A stretch of DNA of 64,000 bases from Sphingomonas endophytica (GTDB lineage: Bacteria > Pseudomonadota > Alphaproteobacteria > Sphingomonadales > Sphingomonadaceae): positions 1 to 64,000 of the forward strand of contig NZ_LDTB01000007.1 of assembly GCF_001476895.1 (NCBI RefSeq), read 5' to 3'. The translations under genes and the position numbers were made by a program. A model generated the notes under the pieces. It made no database searches, had not been told where the DNA came from, and saw only the letters and a program-made list of their open reading frames with translations. Below are positions 9,511-18,568 of this stretch, one piece after another. Position 1 is the stretch's first letter. The number at the start of each line of letters is the position of its first letter.

Positions 9511-10329
9511 ATGCCCGTCCGACCCGCCGACATCGCCCTCGCCCGCCGCCTCGCCGATGCCGCGGGCGACGTGATCCGCCCGTATTTCCGCCGCCCCGCC
9601 GGGCTGGAGATGAAGGAGGACCGCTCGCCCGTCACGCGCGCCGATCGCGAGGCGGAGGAGGCGATGCGGCGGCTGCTGGACGCCGAATGCCCCGGCGACG
9701 GCGTGGTCGGCGAGGAGCACGGCGTCAAGGACGGCGTGACCGGGCGCACCTGGGTGCTCGACCCGATCGACGGGACGCGCAGCTTCACCGCCGGCCGCGC
9801 GATCTTCGGGACGCTGATCGCGCTGGTCGAGGACGGCTGGCCGGTGCTGGGCATCATCGACCAGCCGGTGCAGCGCGAACGCTGGCTGGGCGTCGCGGGG
9901 CGACCCACGCTGCTGAACGACGCGCCCGTGCGGACGCGTGGCTGCGCGGCGCTGGAGGGCGCGATCATCGCGACGACCAGCCCGCATCTGTTCGACGACG
10001 GTGACGTGCCGCATTTCATGGCGCTGGTGACGGCGGCGAGCGGCGGCGTACCGCGACAGGGGCCGGTCTATGGCGGCGATTGCTACAATTACGGGCTGCT
10101 GGCGAGCGGGCACCTCGACATCGTCTGCGAATCCGGGCTGAAGCTCTATGACTTCGCCGCGCTGGCCCCGATCGTCGAGGGCGCGGGCGGGCGGATGTGC
10201 GACTGGGACGGCGATCCGCTGACCGCCGATAGCGCCGGCCATGTGCTGGCGATCGGCGATCCGGCGCGCACCGACGACGTGCTGGAGGCGCTACGCCACG
10301 TGCACGGGCACGACCATCACGATCACTGA
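9511..10329 (+). CDS. hisN: Histidinol-phosphatase, inositol monophosphatase family (HisN)
   Basis: The 272-residue protein is in the inositol monophosphatase superfamily. Metal-binding motifs are VVGEEHG near residue 68, WVLDPIDGTRSF near residue 91 and a late GLKLYDFAALAPIVEGAGG near residue 210. The substitution pattern fits the HisN-type histidinol-phosphatases of Alpha- and Actinobacteria, which perform the eighth step of histidine synthesis; an inositol phosphatase role is less likely but not excluded. The C-terminus ends HVHGHDHHDH, an unusual His/Asp tail that could bind metal. The last 7 bases overlap the 3' end of the convergent GH43 gene. The hydroxylase is divergent, with 46 bases between the start codons. 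Confidence 0.88.
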   Translation: MPVRPADIALARRLADAAGDVIRPYFRRPAGLEMKEDRSPVTRADREAEEAMRRLLDAECPGDGVVGEEHGVKDGVTGRTWVLDPIDGTRSFTAGRAIFGTLIALVEDGWPVLGIIDQPVQRERWLGVAGRPTLLNDAPVRTRGCAALEGAIIATTSPHLFDDGDVPHFMALVTAASGGVPRQGPVYGGDCYNYGLLASGHLDIVCESGLKLYDFAALAPIVEGAGGRMCDWDGDPLTADSAGHVLAIGDPARTDDVLEALRHVHGHDHHDH

Positions 10330-11900
10330 GGCGGCGTCGACAGCGTGAAGCGGTCCACGTCCAGCCAGCCGCCCGTGCCGGCGGGATTGTAGCAGGACAA
10401 GGCGAACTGCACGCCCTGGAAGGTGCCGGTGCGCCAGTCGAACATCAGCGGCACGGTGCCGCCCAGCGCGGTGAAGCGGCGACCGTCCTCGCTGTAGGAC
10501 AGGCGCGCGACCTTCGCGGGAAAGTCCATGTCGGTGCGCAGCCACAGGCGCGGCGAGGCGACGCGCTGCGCCGGTACGCGTACCTCGACATGCGGGCCGT
10601 CGGTGCGATCCTCGGTGACGCGCATCGTCAGCGCGCGCGTGCCGTCCGCCCGACCGACGACCGAAAGCTGCGCACTGTACTTGCCGAGCGTGCCGAGGCC
10701 GCAGACGTCGCCGGGACGCAGCCCGCGCGTGTCGACCAGCGCCTCGCCGCGTGCGCGCGGGGCTTGCCCCTTCTGCACCAATGTGTTGCGCGCCCACCAG
10801 AAGTGCGCGCCCGGCGCGGCGTGGAGGCGCAGGAAGCCGGGGCGTTCGGTGAGCGACCACAAGCGATCGAGCGGATTGTGGTTCCACTGCCACTGCCGCC
10901 CCAGCGTCGGCGCGGCGAAATCGTCGCTGGACGGCGGTTCGGCGAAGCGCTGCCCCTGGATCGGCTTGCGCGCGCGATCCGGCACCCGGCCGGGCGCATC
11001 CGGCGTGCCCCACACGGGCCAGTCGTCACGCCAGAAGACCGGGCTGATGTTGGTCACGCGCCCGATCGCGCCGGAATCGCGCATCACGAAGCCGTACCAG
11101 CCCCCGTCCGGCAGATCGACCAGCGCGCCCTGATGGCCGCCGGTGGTGTCGTCGATCTGCGCGCGCGTTTCCCACGGGCCGTCCAGCGCGCGGGCGCGCG
11201 ACACGCTGAGCGCCAGTTTGCCGGGAAGCGCGTTGAACAGATAATAATAGCCGTTGCGCTTCAGCAGCTTCGATCCCTCGGCCCCCTTGTTGTAGTAGAT
11301 CACGCGCGAGGCGGTGATCCGCGTCACGTCATGGTCGAGCGTGTGGAGCGTGATCGTCCCGTCGCTGCCGATCGAGGTGGCGAGATAGACCGCGCCGTCG
11401 TCGTCGAAGAACAGCGCCGGATCGAAGGCCTGACGGTCGAGCGCGACATGGGTCCACGGCCCCTTCGGATCGCGCGCGCGATAGATGCGCGTGTTCTGCC
11501 CGACCGGCGTGACCGCGACATAGAAGGTGCCGTCGCGATAGCGCAGGCTGGGGGCGTAGATGCCGTGACGATACGACCCGCCGTCCTGAAGGTCGAAGGT
11601 CGCGCTGCCGTCGAGGCGCGGGATCAGGTGCGATACGATATCCCAGTTCACCAGATCGCGCGAATGCAGCAGCGTGAGGCCCGGCGCATTGGCGAAGGTC
11701 GTGCTGGCGAAATAGAAGTCCCGGCCGACGCGGATGATGTCGGGATCAGGATAATCGGCGTTGAGGGGCGGGTTGGCGTAGGTGCCGTCGCCGCGATCGG
11801 AGCGCCACACCTGCGCGGAGGCGACCCCCGCCAATGCCGCGAGCCCCAGCACGCCCGGCGTCATCAGGTGGCGGCTCCGCAATGCACCAATAGCCTTCAC
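10323..11900 (-). CDS. Secreted glycoside hydrolase family 43 protein
   Basis: GH43 enzymes are inverting arabinofuranosidases or beta-xylosidases with a five-bladed propeller. The catalytic base is visible in ADYPDPDIIRVGRDFYFAS near residue 50, the pKa modulator region in DPALFFDDDGAVYLA near 160 and the general acid Glu in NKGAEGSKLLKRNGYYYLF near 205. A C-terminal beta-sandwich (about 320-525) resembles the GH43_C2/DUF1349 module. The substrate is probably a plant arabinoxylan-type glycan, but this is inference. The frame extends to a TTG at 11921. GTG 11900 gives a better signal peptide (Lys/Arg n-region, cleavage near VASAQ) with GGGAA upstream. It is divergent from the TonB-dependent receptor, suggesting one uptake-and-degradation locus. 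Confidence 0.88.
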   Translation of the reverse strand: MKAIGALRSRHLMTPGVLGLAALAGVASAQVWRSDRGDGTYANPPLNADYPDPDIIRVGRDFYFASTTFANAPGLTLLHSRDLVNWDIVSHLIPRLDGSATFDLQDGGSYRHGIYAPSLRYRDGTFYVAVTPVGQNTRIYRARDPKGPWTHVALDRQAFDPALFFDDDGAVYLATSIGSDGTITLHTLDHDVTRITASRVIYYNKGAEGSKLLKRNGYYYLFNALPGKLALSVSRARALDGPWETRAQIDDTTGGHQGALVDLPDGGWYGFVMRDSGAIGRVTNISPVFWRDDWPVWGTPDAPGRVPDRARKPIQGQRFAEPPSSDDFAAPTLGRQWQWNHNPLDRLWSLTERPGFLRLHAAPGAHFWWARNTLVQKGQAPRARGEALVDTRGLRPGDVCGLGTLGKYSAQLSVVGRADGTRALTMRVTEDRTDGPHVEVRVPAQRVASPRLWLRTDMDFPAKVARLSYSEDGRRFTALGGTVPLMFDWRTGTFQGVQFALSCYNPAGTGGWLDVDRFTLSTPPQ

Positions 11901-12066
11901 TGCCGTTCCCACCGTATACAATCAGACAATATGTTGTTGCTTTTACAGTGTTTAGACAAGGATGAAACGCCGGGGCATTCATAAAAACAGCTGTGATATT
12001 TCCGCAACAATGAATGCGCGGCTGAACAAAAAGTCAGATATGCCGGGCAAAGCCGCGCAACGCCGA

Positions 12067-12100
12067 TTGACACTCCCAACGGCTTTGATAGCGATATCAA
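12067..12100 (+). promoter_or_regulatory. TonB-receptor promoter with LacI-type operator
   Basis: TTGACA at 12067-12072 is a perfect -35 box. The palindrome TTGATAGCGATATCAA (12085-12100) covers the place where the -10 box should be. It has 6-bp half-sites with a four-base CG-containing centre, the form of many LacI/GalR-family operators controlling TonB-receptor loci in Caulobacter and sphingomonads. A repressor there would block the receptor operon until an inducer sugar is present. No LacI-family gene lies in this window. Confidence 0.6.
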
Positions 12101-12142
12101 CAAATAGGAACGCGGCGACAATGCCGCACATGGGAGGGGTAT

Positions 12143-15100
12143 ATGAAGGGAAGCCAACTTCTCGGCGCGCTCGGTCGTTCGTCGTCGGTGTGGGCGCTGG
12201 CGATCGCCGCGACCGTGCCGGGACTCGCCGTGGCGCAGACCGGCGGTAACACCGCCGCCGAGAGCCCGACCAACGCCCAGCCGGCCGACGCCACCGCTCC
12301 GCAAGGTGACGCGACGGGTGCCGACGACATCGTCGTCACCGGCGTCCGTGCCAGCCTCGATCGCGCGATCGCGATCAAGCGCGACTCGCCGGGCGTCGTC
12401 GATGCGATCAGCGCGGAGGATATCGGCAAGTTCCCCGACACCAACCTCGCCGAATCGCTCCAGCGCATCACCGGCGTGTCGATCAACCGCGTGAACGGCG
12501 AAGGCTCGCAGGTCGCGGTGCGCGGCTTCTCGGGCGGCTTCAACCTCGTCACGATCAACGGCCGCCAGCTGCCGGCGACCAACATCGACACCAGCGGCGG
12601 CAACCTGTTCGCGCGCGGTGCCGGCCGTTCGTTCGACTTCCAGAACATCGCCTCGGAAGGCGTCAGCGCGCTGGAGGTCTACAAGACCGGCCGCGCCTCG
12701 GTGCCGACCGGCGGTATCGGCGCGACGATCAACATCGACACCCGCAAGCCGCTGAGCGCGCGCGAGAGCGGGGTCAGCGGATCGATCGGCGCCAAGGCGC
12801 TGTACGATACCTCGGTCGAGAAGGCGGTCGGCGACAAGCACCGCGTGACGCCGGAAGTGTCGGGCCTGCTCAACTATCGCAACGACGACGACACGTTCGG
12901 CGCGGCGGTGTTCGGCAGCTACCAGCTGCGTTACTCGGCATCGGCGCAGTCGAACCCGAACTACTGGAACGTCATCAAGACCGCGGACTTCTTCAACCCC
13001 GGCACGTTCATCAACTCGACCACCAAGATCGACGGCACGCGCCCGACGGCACCCTATGTGCTGATCCCGAACGACAGCCGCTACCAGTTCTCCGAAAACC
13101 GTCGCGAGCGCATCAACTTCCAGGGCGTGCTGCAATTCCGCCCGACCGACACGCTCGAATTCACGGTCGACAGCCTGTTCGCGCAGAACCGACTGCGCGA
13201 GCAGCGCAGCGAGCAGACGAACTGGTTCAACCGCCCGTTCAGCGAAGTCCGGTTCGACGACAACCCGAACATGGCGACCGCGATTTTCCTGCGCGACTAT
13301 CTGCCGACCAGTCCGAAGGACGAAGGCTTCGAGCAGCAGATGGCCGCAACCAAGGCGCGCCTCGGCTCGGTCGGCCTGAACGCCAAGTGGGAGTTCGCCT
13401 CCAACCTGACGCTGACCGTCGATGGCCACCATTCGGTCTCGACCTCGTCGCCGGACAACCGCAACGGCACCACCGCGACCACCGTCGCGCTGGGCGCGCC
13501 GGTGATCCAGGGCCATTCGCTCGACTTCAGCACCGGCTTCCCGCAGCAGGCGCAGACGATCAACGATTGCTACCGGGCGAACGCCAGCGCGACGCCGAAG
13601 GGTAATTGCAACGGCGTGCTCGACATCGGTGATCTGGGTGCCGCACCGGCGCGCACGATCATCTCGCGCCAGACGCAGCGCATCGACCAGATCCAGGCGC
13701 GCCTGGGCTGGGATCTGGGCGGCGGCAGCCGCTTCGACGCCGGTGCCGCCTACACCGACTCGAAGATGCATTCGACGCAGACCCAGACGCAGCAGACGCT
13801 GGGTGACTGGGGCCTGCAGAATCCGGGCATCATCCAGCAGCTCGCGCCGAACCTGGTCCAGCAATATTGCCTGACCTGCAAGTTCGATCACTTCAACCCG
13901 GCCTCCAGCGGCTCGTCGCTGATCGCGTTCCGCGGCAATGCGATCGACCTCTACAACGTGCTGAGCCCGTATTACACCGGGCTGGGCGCGCCGCCGCAGC
14001 CGTCGGCACCGGCCGACGACACGGTGCGCGAGAAGATCTGGGCGGTGTACGGCCAGTTCACCTGGAACGGCGAGGTCGCGGGGCGGCCCGCCAACCTGGT
14101 GATCGGCGCCCGCTACGAACAGACGCGCGTCCAGTCGGATGCGGTGCAGACCTACAACAACATCGTCTGGACCGCCGACAACGACTTCCGCGGCGACGCC
14201 AGCGGCGTGTTCACCGCGATCCGCCAGCGTGGCAATTACGAGAACCTGCTGCCGTCGGTCGACTTCAGCATCGAGCCGATCACGAACGTGAAGGCGCGCG
14301 TGTCGTTCAGCCGCACGCTCGCCCGCCCGGATTACGGCAATTTGTTCGCCACCGCCTCGGCGGGGGCACCGGGTCGTCCGACCGCGCTGGGCGGCATCCC
14401 GACCGGCAGCACGGGCAACGCCGGGCTGCTGCCGCTGCTGTCAGACAACTTCGACGTGTCGCTGGAATGGTATTACAAGCCGTCGAGCTTCGTGTCGGTC
14501 GGCTTCTTCGACAAGCGCGTCGCCAACTTCCTGGGCACCGGCGTCATCAACCAGAACCTGTTCGGTCTGCGCGATCCCAGCTCGGGCGCGGCCGGGTCGC
14601 GCTCCGGCACCGCCGCCGCGTTCCTGCGGTCGAGCGGCTATGACCTCAGCGACGTGAACCTGTTCACGTACACGGCGCTGCTGGTGCAGAACAACGGCAA
14701 CCAGGCTGCCGCGACGCAGCAGTTCAACGCCAATTACGTGGCGGGTTCGGGGCTGCAGCAGACGTTCGTCGACCAGATCCTGTCGCAGGTCGACGTGTCG
14801 GCCAACGCCAGCGATCCGCTGTTCAACTTCTCCGTGTCGCAGCCGATCAACAACCGCGAGGGCAAGATCCACGGCTTCGAACTGGCGTGGACGAACTTCT
14901 TCGGGAACACCGGCTTCGGCTTCGCCGGGTCGTTCACGAAGGTCAGCGGCGACGTGAACGTCGATCCCTATGCGGACCCGACGGTCAACATCTTCGCGCT
15001 GACCGGTCTGGGCAACAGCGCGAATGCGACGGCGATCTACGACAAGAACGGCATCTCGGCGCGCGTCGCGTACAACTGGCGCGACAAGTATCTCGCCGCG

Positions 15101-15319
15101 ACCAACCAGGGCGGCAACCGCAACCCGTTGTTCGTGGCACCGTTCGGCACGCTGGACGTCAACATCAGCTATGACGTGAACGAACAGATTGCGGTTACGC
15201 TGGAAGGGATCAACCTGACCAGCGAGAGCGTGCGGACCTATGGCCGTACCGAGCGCAACCTGGTCTTCGCGCAGGAGCTGAAGCCGCGCATCCTGCTGGG
15301 CGCGCGCTACAAGTTCTGA
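12143..15319 (+). CDS. TonB-dependent outer membrane receptor, oligosaccharide-locus type
   Basis: The 1058-residue protein has a signal peptide (about 1-31, cleaved after LAVAQ) and a TonB-box-like DDIVVTGVRASLDRAIAI near residue 60. A plug domain follows (SAEDIGKFPDTNLAESLQRI, VRGFSGGFNLVTINGRQLP), then a large beta-barrel ending in ILLGARYKF with a terminal Phe. The size and plug sequence match the large receptor class associated with glycan uptake in Xanthomonas, Caulobacter and sphingomonads rather than small siderophore receptors. GGGAGGGG lies 5 bases before the ATG. SapC, cupin-8 and halogenase genes follow after a terminator-like hairpin, so expression of those may be attenuated relative to the receptor. 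Confidence 0.93.
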   Translation: MKGSQLLGALGRSSSVWALAIAATVPGLAVAQTGGNTAAESPTNAQPADATAPQGDATGADDIVVTGVRASLDRAIAIKRDSPGVVDAISAEDIGKFPDTNLAESLQRITGVSINRVNGEGSQVAVRGFSGGFNLVTINGRQLPATNIDTSGGNLFARGAGRSFDFQNIASEGVSALEVYKTGRASVPTGGIGATINIDTRKPLSARESGVSGSIGAKALYDTSVEKAVGDKHRVTPEVSGLLNYRNDDDTFGAAVFGSYQLRYSASAQSNPNYWNVIKTADFFNPGTFINSTTKIDGTRPTAPYVLIPNDSRYQFSENRRERINFQGVLQFRPTDTLEFTVDSLFAQNRLREQRSEQTNWFNRPFSEVRFDDNPNMATAIFLRDYLPTSPKDEGFEQQMAATKARLGSVGLNAKWEFASNLTLTVDGHHSVSTSSPDNRNGTTATTVALGAPVIQGHSLDFSTGFPQQAQTINDCYRANASATPKGNCNGVLDIGDLGAAPARTIISRQTQRIDQIQARLGWDLGGGSRFDAGAAYTDSKMHSTQTQTQQTLGDWGLQNPGIIQQLAPNLVQQYCLTCKFDHFNPASSGSSLIAFRGNAIDLYNVLSPYYTGLGAPPQPSAPADDTVREKIWAVYGQFTWNGEVAGRPANLVIGARYEQTRVQSDAVQTYNNIVWTADNDFRGDASGVFTAIRQRGNYENLLPSVDFSIEPITNVKARVSFSRTLARPDYGNLFATASAGAPGRPTALGGIPTGSTGNAGLLPLLSDNFDVSLEWYYKPSSFVSVGFFDKRVANFLGTGVINQNLFGLRDPSSGAAGSRSGTAAAFLRSSGYDLSDVNLFTYTALLVQNNGNQAAATQQFNANYVAGSGLQQTFVDQILSQVDVSANASDPLFNFSVSQPINNREGKIHGFELAWTNFFGNTGFGFAGSFTKVSGDVNVDPYADPTVNIFALTGLGNSANATAIYDKNGISARVAYNWRDKYLAATNQGGNRNPLFVAPFGTLDVNISYDVNEQIAVTLEGINLTSESVRTYGRTERNLVFAQELKPRILLGARYKF

Positions 15320-15347
15320 GCCCCGGCATCAGACACGACGACGCGGA

Positions 15348-15372
15348 GGGCCATCGCTTGCGGTGGCCCTTT
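15348..15372 (+). terminator. Hairpin terminator after the TonB-dependent receptor
   Basis: GGGCCATCG (15348-15356), loop CTTG and CGGTGGCCC (15361-15369) form a 9-bp stem with one G-T pair, followed by TTT and an A/T-rich stretch. It lies 28 bases after the receptor stop and just upstream of SapC. It is probably a partial terminator that lowers expression of the downstream genes. Confidence 0.65.
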
Positions 15373-15392
15373 GCATTTGGAAGAAGAGCCAC

Positions 15393-16088
15393 ATGAACCG
15401 CGTTCCGCTCGACAATGTCGACCATTACGATCTGACTGTGGCGATCCATGCCGGCGCGGAATGGGGTGATCGCGCCAACCTGCTGCCGGTCATGCCGACC
15501 GAGTTCGAGGAGGCGCAGCGCGAGTTTCCGATCGTGTTCCGGCGCGTCGATGGCGGCATCCTCGCCTTCGTGCTGCTGGGGTTCGACGCGGGCGAGAATC
15601 TCTTCCTCGACGATCATGGCTGGACGACGCGCTATGTGCCCGCGATCCAGCGGCGCGGACCGTTCGCGCTGGTCGTCGAGGATGGTGTGGAGACGATCCA
15701 CGTCGACATGGACGATACGCGGATCGGGGCACCGGACGGCGTGCCGGTGTTCCTCGACCATGGTGGCGAGGCGCCGTACCTGACGCAGGCGACGACCGCG
15801 TTGCGCGTGCTGCACGACGGAGCGCAGACCGCGCGGGCGATCCATGCCGATCTCGAGGCGGCGGGGTTGCTGCGCGCGGTGACGCTGCGCATCGATCTGG
15901 GCGATGCGGGCGGTTACGAGATCGCCGACGTGCTGGCGGTCGATCAGGCGGCGCTCGCCGCGCTTTCGGGGCCGGTGCTGGAGCGACTGCATGCCAACGG
16001 CCTGCTGCGCGCCGCGACGATGGCGGCGGCGTCGCTGGGCAATGTCGACCGGCTGATCGAGTTGAAGACACGGGCGCTGGCGCGGTGA
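15393..16088 (+). CDS. SapC family protein
   Basis: The 231-residue product matches the SapC family (PF07277): an N-terminal NVDHYDLTV segment, LLPVMPTEFEEAQREFPIVF near residue 30 and NLFLDDHGWTTRYVPAIQRRGPF near residue 70. A C-terminal region with VLERLHANGLL follows. The name comes from a Campylobacter S-layer locus, but proteobacterial members usually sit next to TonB-dependent receptors, cupin-like proteins and tryptophan-halogenase-like enzymes, as here; biochemical function is unknown. I chose ATG 15393 (AAGAAGAG upstream) over GTG 15363, which lies inside the terminator hairpin. The stop overlaps the GTG start of the next gene, so the two are translationally coupled. Confidence 0.88.
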   Translation: MNRVPLDNVDHYDLTVAIHAGAEWGDRANLLPVMPTEFEEAQREFPIVFRRVDGGILAFVLLGFDAGENLFLDDHGWTTRYVPAIQRRGPFALVVEDGVETIHVDMDDTRIGAPDGVPVFLDHGGEAPYLTQATTALRVLHDGAQTARAIHADLEAAGLLRAVTLRIDLGDAGGYEIADVLAVDQAALAALSGPVLERLHANGLLRAATMAAASLGNVDRLIELKTRALAR

Positions 16089-17098
16089 GCATCACCGACG
16101 TCAGGGCGCGCGAGATCGACGTGCGCGAGGCGGGCGACCTCGCCGCGCTGGTCGGCGGGGGGCAGCCGGTCGTGGTGCGCGGGCTGGCCGCGGACTGGCC
16201 CCTGGTCGTCGCCGGGCGCGCAGGTCCGGAGGCGGCCGCCGCCTATCTGCGCGGCTTCTACAACGGGCGTCCCGCGACCGGCTATACCGCGCGCGCCGAA
16301 CTGGGCGGGCGATACTTCTACGACGAAACGCTGACGCGGCTCGATTTCGAGGCCGAGCGGGTCGCGCTCGACAACTATCTCGCGCGGATGCTGGCATCGC
16401 TGGACGGTGCGGATGCGCCGAGCTTCTATGTCGGCTCGACCGATCTCGACCAGTTCTTTCCCGGATTTACCGACGCCAACCCGTTGTCGCGCGCCGACCT
16501 GCCGCGCGCGTTGCGCAGCATCTGGATCGGCACGCGCACGACCGCGCAGGCGCATTACGACATGTCGAACAACATCGCGGTCTGCGCGGTCGGGCGGCGG
16601 CGGTTCACGCTGTTCCCGCCCGATCAGGTCGCGAACCTCTATCCCGGCCCGCTGGAACCGACGCCGGGCGGGCAGGTGGTGTCGATGGTCGATTTCCGCG
16701 CGCCCGACCTCGATCGTTTCCCCGGCTTCGCGGATGCCGTGGCGGCGGCGCAGGTCGCCGAGCTGGGGCCGGGCGATGCGGTCGTCTATCCGGCGCTGTG
16801 GTGGCATCATGTCGAGGCGCTCGATGCCTTTAACGTGCTGGTCAATTACTGGTGGAACGACGCAGCGGCGTTCATGGACACGCCGATGAACACGCTGCTC
16901 CACGCGATGCTGAGCCTGCGCGACCGCCCGGCGGCGGAGAAGCAGGCGTGGCGGGCGCTGTTCGACTATTACGTGTTCGGCGATGCGCTCCGTCCGGCCG
17001 CGCATCTGCCGCCGGCGACGCAGGGCAAGCTCGCGCCGCTGGACGAAACCGGCGCGCGGCGGTTGCGCGCAGAGCTGTTGAGGAAGCTGAACCGATGA
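16085..17098 (+). CDS. Cupin-like (cupin_8/JmjC-type) protein
   Basis: The 337-residue protein has the cupin_8 pattern. VVVRGLAADWPLV is near residue 28, SIWIGTRTTAQAHYDMSNNIAV near 150 supplies the HxD iron ligands, and VVYPALWWHHVEAL near 240 supplies the distal His. This predicts an Fe(II)/2-oxoglutarate-dependent oxygenase or hydroxylase fold; the substrate is unknown. GTG 16085 overlaps the SapC stop and the gene ends in an ATGA overlap with the halogenase, so all three are one translational unit. The repeated association of this protein with receptor, SapC and halogenase genes in related bacteria suggests a shared pathway acting on imported compounds or on a surface ligand. Confidence 0.87.
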   Translation: MSITDVRAREIDVREAGDLAALVGGGQPVVVRGLAADWPLVVAGRAGPEAAAAYLRGFYNGRPATGYTARAELGGRYFYDETLTRLDFEAERVALDNYLARMLASLDGADAPSFYVGSTDLDQFFPGFTDANPLSRADLPRALRSIWIGTRTTAQAHYDMSNNIAVCAVGRRRFTLFPPDQVANLYPGPLEPTPGGQVVSMVDFRAPDLDRFPGFADAVAAAQVAELGPGDAVVYPALWWHHVEALDAFNVLVNYWWNDAAAFMDTPMNTLLHAMLSLRDRPAAEKQAWRALFDYYVFGDALRPAAHLPPATQGKLAPLDETGARRLRAELLRKLNR

Positions 17099-18558
17099 CG
17101 GGCGTGCGACGGGTGGTGATCGCGGGCGGGGGCACCGCCGGCTGGCTGGCGGCGGCGATCCTGACCAAGCAGATCGGCGCGATGGTCGAGGTGACGCTGG
17201 TCGAATCCGAGGAGATCGGGACGGTCGGCGTCGGCGAGTCGACGATCCCCACCGTCCGCGCCTTCCACGCGCTGATCGGGATCGACGAGCGCGAGTTCGT
17301 CCGCGCGACCGGCGCCAGCTTCAAGCTGGGCATTTCGTTCGAGGGCTGGACCCGCCCGGAAGAGCGCTACATCCACTCCTTCGGCACGCTCGGCAATTCG
17401 ACATGGATGGCGGATTTCCACCATTTCTGGCTGGAAGCGCGCGCGCAGGGGCTGCCGCACGGCATCGGCAGCTATTGCGTCGAGCATGAGGCGGCGCGCG
17501 AGGGGCGATTCGCCGGGCGGCCGCAGGCGGACCTGAACCACGCCTATCATTTCGACGCGGCGCGCTATGCCCGCTACCTGCGCGAACGGTGTGAGGCGGA
17601 CGGGCTGACCCGCGTCGAGGGCAGGATCGCACGGGTCGAGCGTGATGCGGAGAGCGGCGACATCGCCGCGCTGGTGATGGAGGACGGTGCGCGGATCGCG
17701 GGCGACCTGTTCCTGGATTGCACCGGCTTTCGCGCGCTGTTGATCGGCGAGGCGCTGGGCGTCGGGTACGAGGACTGGCGCGACTGGCTGCCTACCGATC
17801 GCGCGATCGCGGTGCAGACGGCCGCGACCGGGCCGGCAGTCCCCTATACCCGCGCGATCGCGCATGAGGCGGGGTGGCAATGGCGCATCCCGCTCCAGCA
17901 TCGCGTCGGCAACGGCATCGTCTATGCCAGCGACTATCTGTCCGACGATGCGGCGCGGGCGCGGCTGCTGGACAGCGTGACCGGCGAGACGCTGATCGAG
18001 CCGCGCGTCATCCGATTCCGCACCGGTCGGCGCGAAAAGGCGTGGGAACGCAATTGCGTGGCACTCAGTCTCGCCAGCGGGTTCGTCGAGCCGCTGGAAT
18101 CGACCAGCATCCACCTCATCATGATCGCGCTGACGCGGCTGTTGCAGCTGTTCCCCTTCGACGGCGTCAGCGCGGCGGCGGCGGCGCGCTTCAACGACAT
18201 GGCGCGGCGCGAGATCGAGGGCGTGCGCGACTTCATCATCCTGCACTATACGCTCAACCAGCGCGACGAGCCGTTCTGGCGGCGGATGCGCGACATGCCG
18301 CTGCCCGATTCGCTGGCGACGCGGATCGCGCTGTTCCGCGAGAGCGCGCAGGCGTTCCAGGCCAGCGACGAGCTGTTCACCGTCACCTCATGGGTGCAGG
18401 TGATGCTGGGGCAGGGGATCACACCGGTCGCGCATAACCGGCTGGCGCGGATGATGCCGCCGGGGCGGCTGGAGCAGACGCTGGCGCAGCTGGCCGGCAA
18501 CGTCGCCGGCGCGGTGCGCGGGCTGCCGATGCACCAGGCGTATCTCGACCGCGTCTAG
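17095..18558 (+). CDS. Flavin-dependent tryptophan-halogenase-like protein
   Basis: The 487-residue protein starts with the FAD-binding VVIAGGGTAGWLAAAIL (GxGxxG, residues 6-22). It carries the GVGESTIPT segment near residue 44, a likely catalytic Lys in ATGASFKLGISFEGW near 75, and GWQWRIPLQHR near 265, the WxWxIP motif that separates these halogenases from monooxygenases. All key residues are present, so an active halogenase is plausible. Substrate and halide preference cannot be read from sequence, and free tryptophan is not assured. A separate flavin reductase would be needed and none is nearby. ATG 17095 overlaps the preceding stop. It is the last gene of the receptor-SapC-cupin-halogenase run. 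Confidence 0.92.
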   Translation: MTGVRRVVIAGGGTAGWLAAAILTKQIGAMVEVTLVESEEIGTVGVGESTIPTVRAFHALIGIDEREFVRATGASFKLGISFEGWTRPEERYIHSFGTLGNSTWMADFHHFWLEARAQGLPHGIGSYCVEHEAAREGRFAGRPQADLNHAYHFDAARYARYLRERCEADGLTRVEGRIARVERDAESGDIAALVMEDGARIAGDLFLDCTGFRALLIGEALGVGYEDWRDWLPTDRAIAVQTAATGPAVPYTRAIAHEAGWQWRIPLQHRVGNGIVYASDYLSDDAARARLLDSVTGETLIEPRVIRFRTGRREKAWERNCVALSLASGFVEPLESTSIHLIMIALTRLLQLFPFDGVSAAAAARFNDMARREIEGVRDFIILHYTLNQRDEPFWRRMRDMPLPDSLATRIALFRESAQAFQASDELFTVTSWVQVMLGQGITPVAHNRLARMMPPGRLEQTLAQLAGNVAGAVRGLPMHQAYLDRV

Positions 18559-18568
18559 TCGCCGCGTG

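Noticed and set aside
11897..13891. A 664-codon minus-strand frame over the TonB receptor
   Set aside because: It is antisense to the well-supported receptor signal peptide, plug and barrel, has no ribosome site, and has typical shadow composition.
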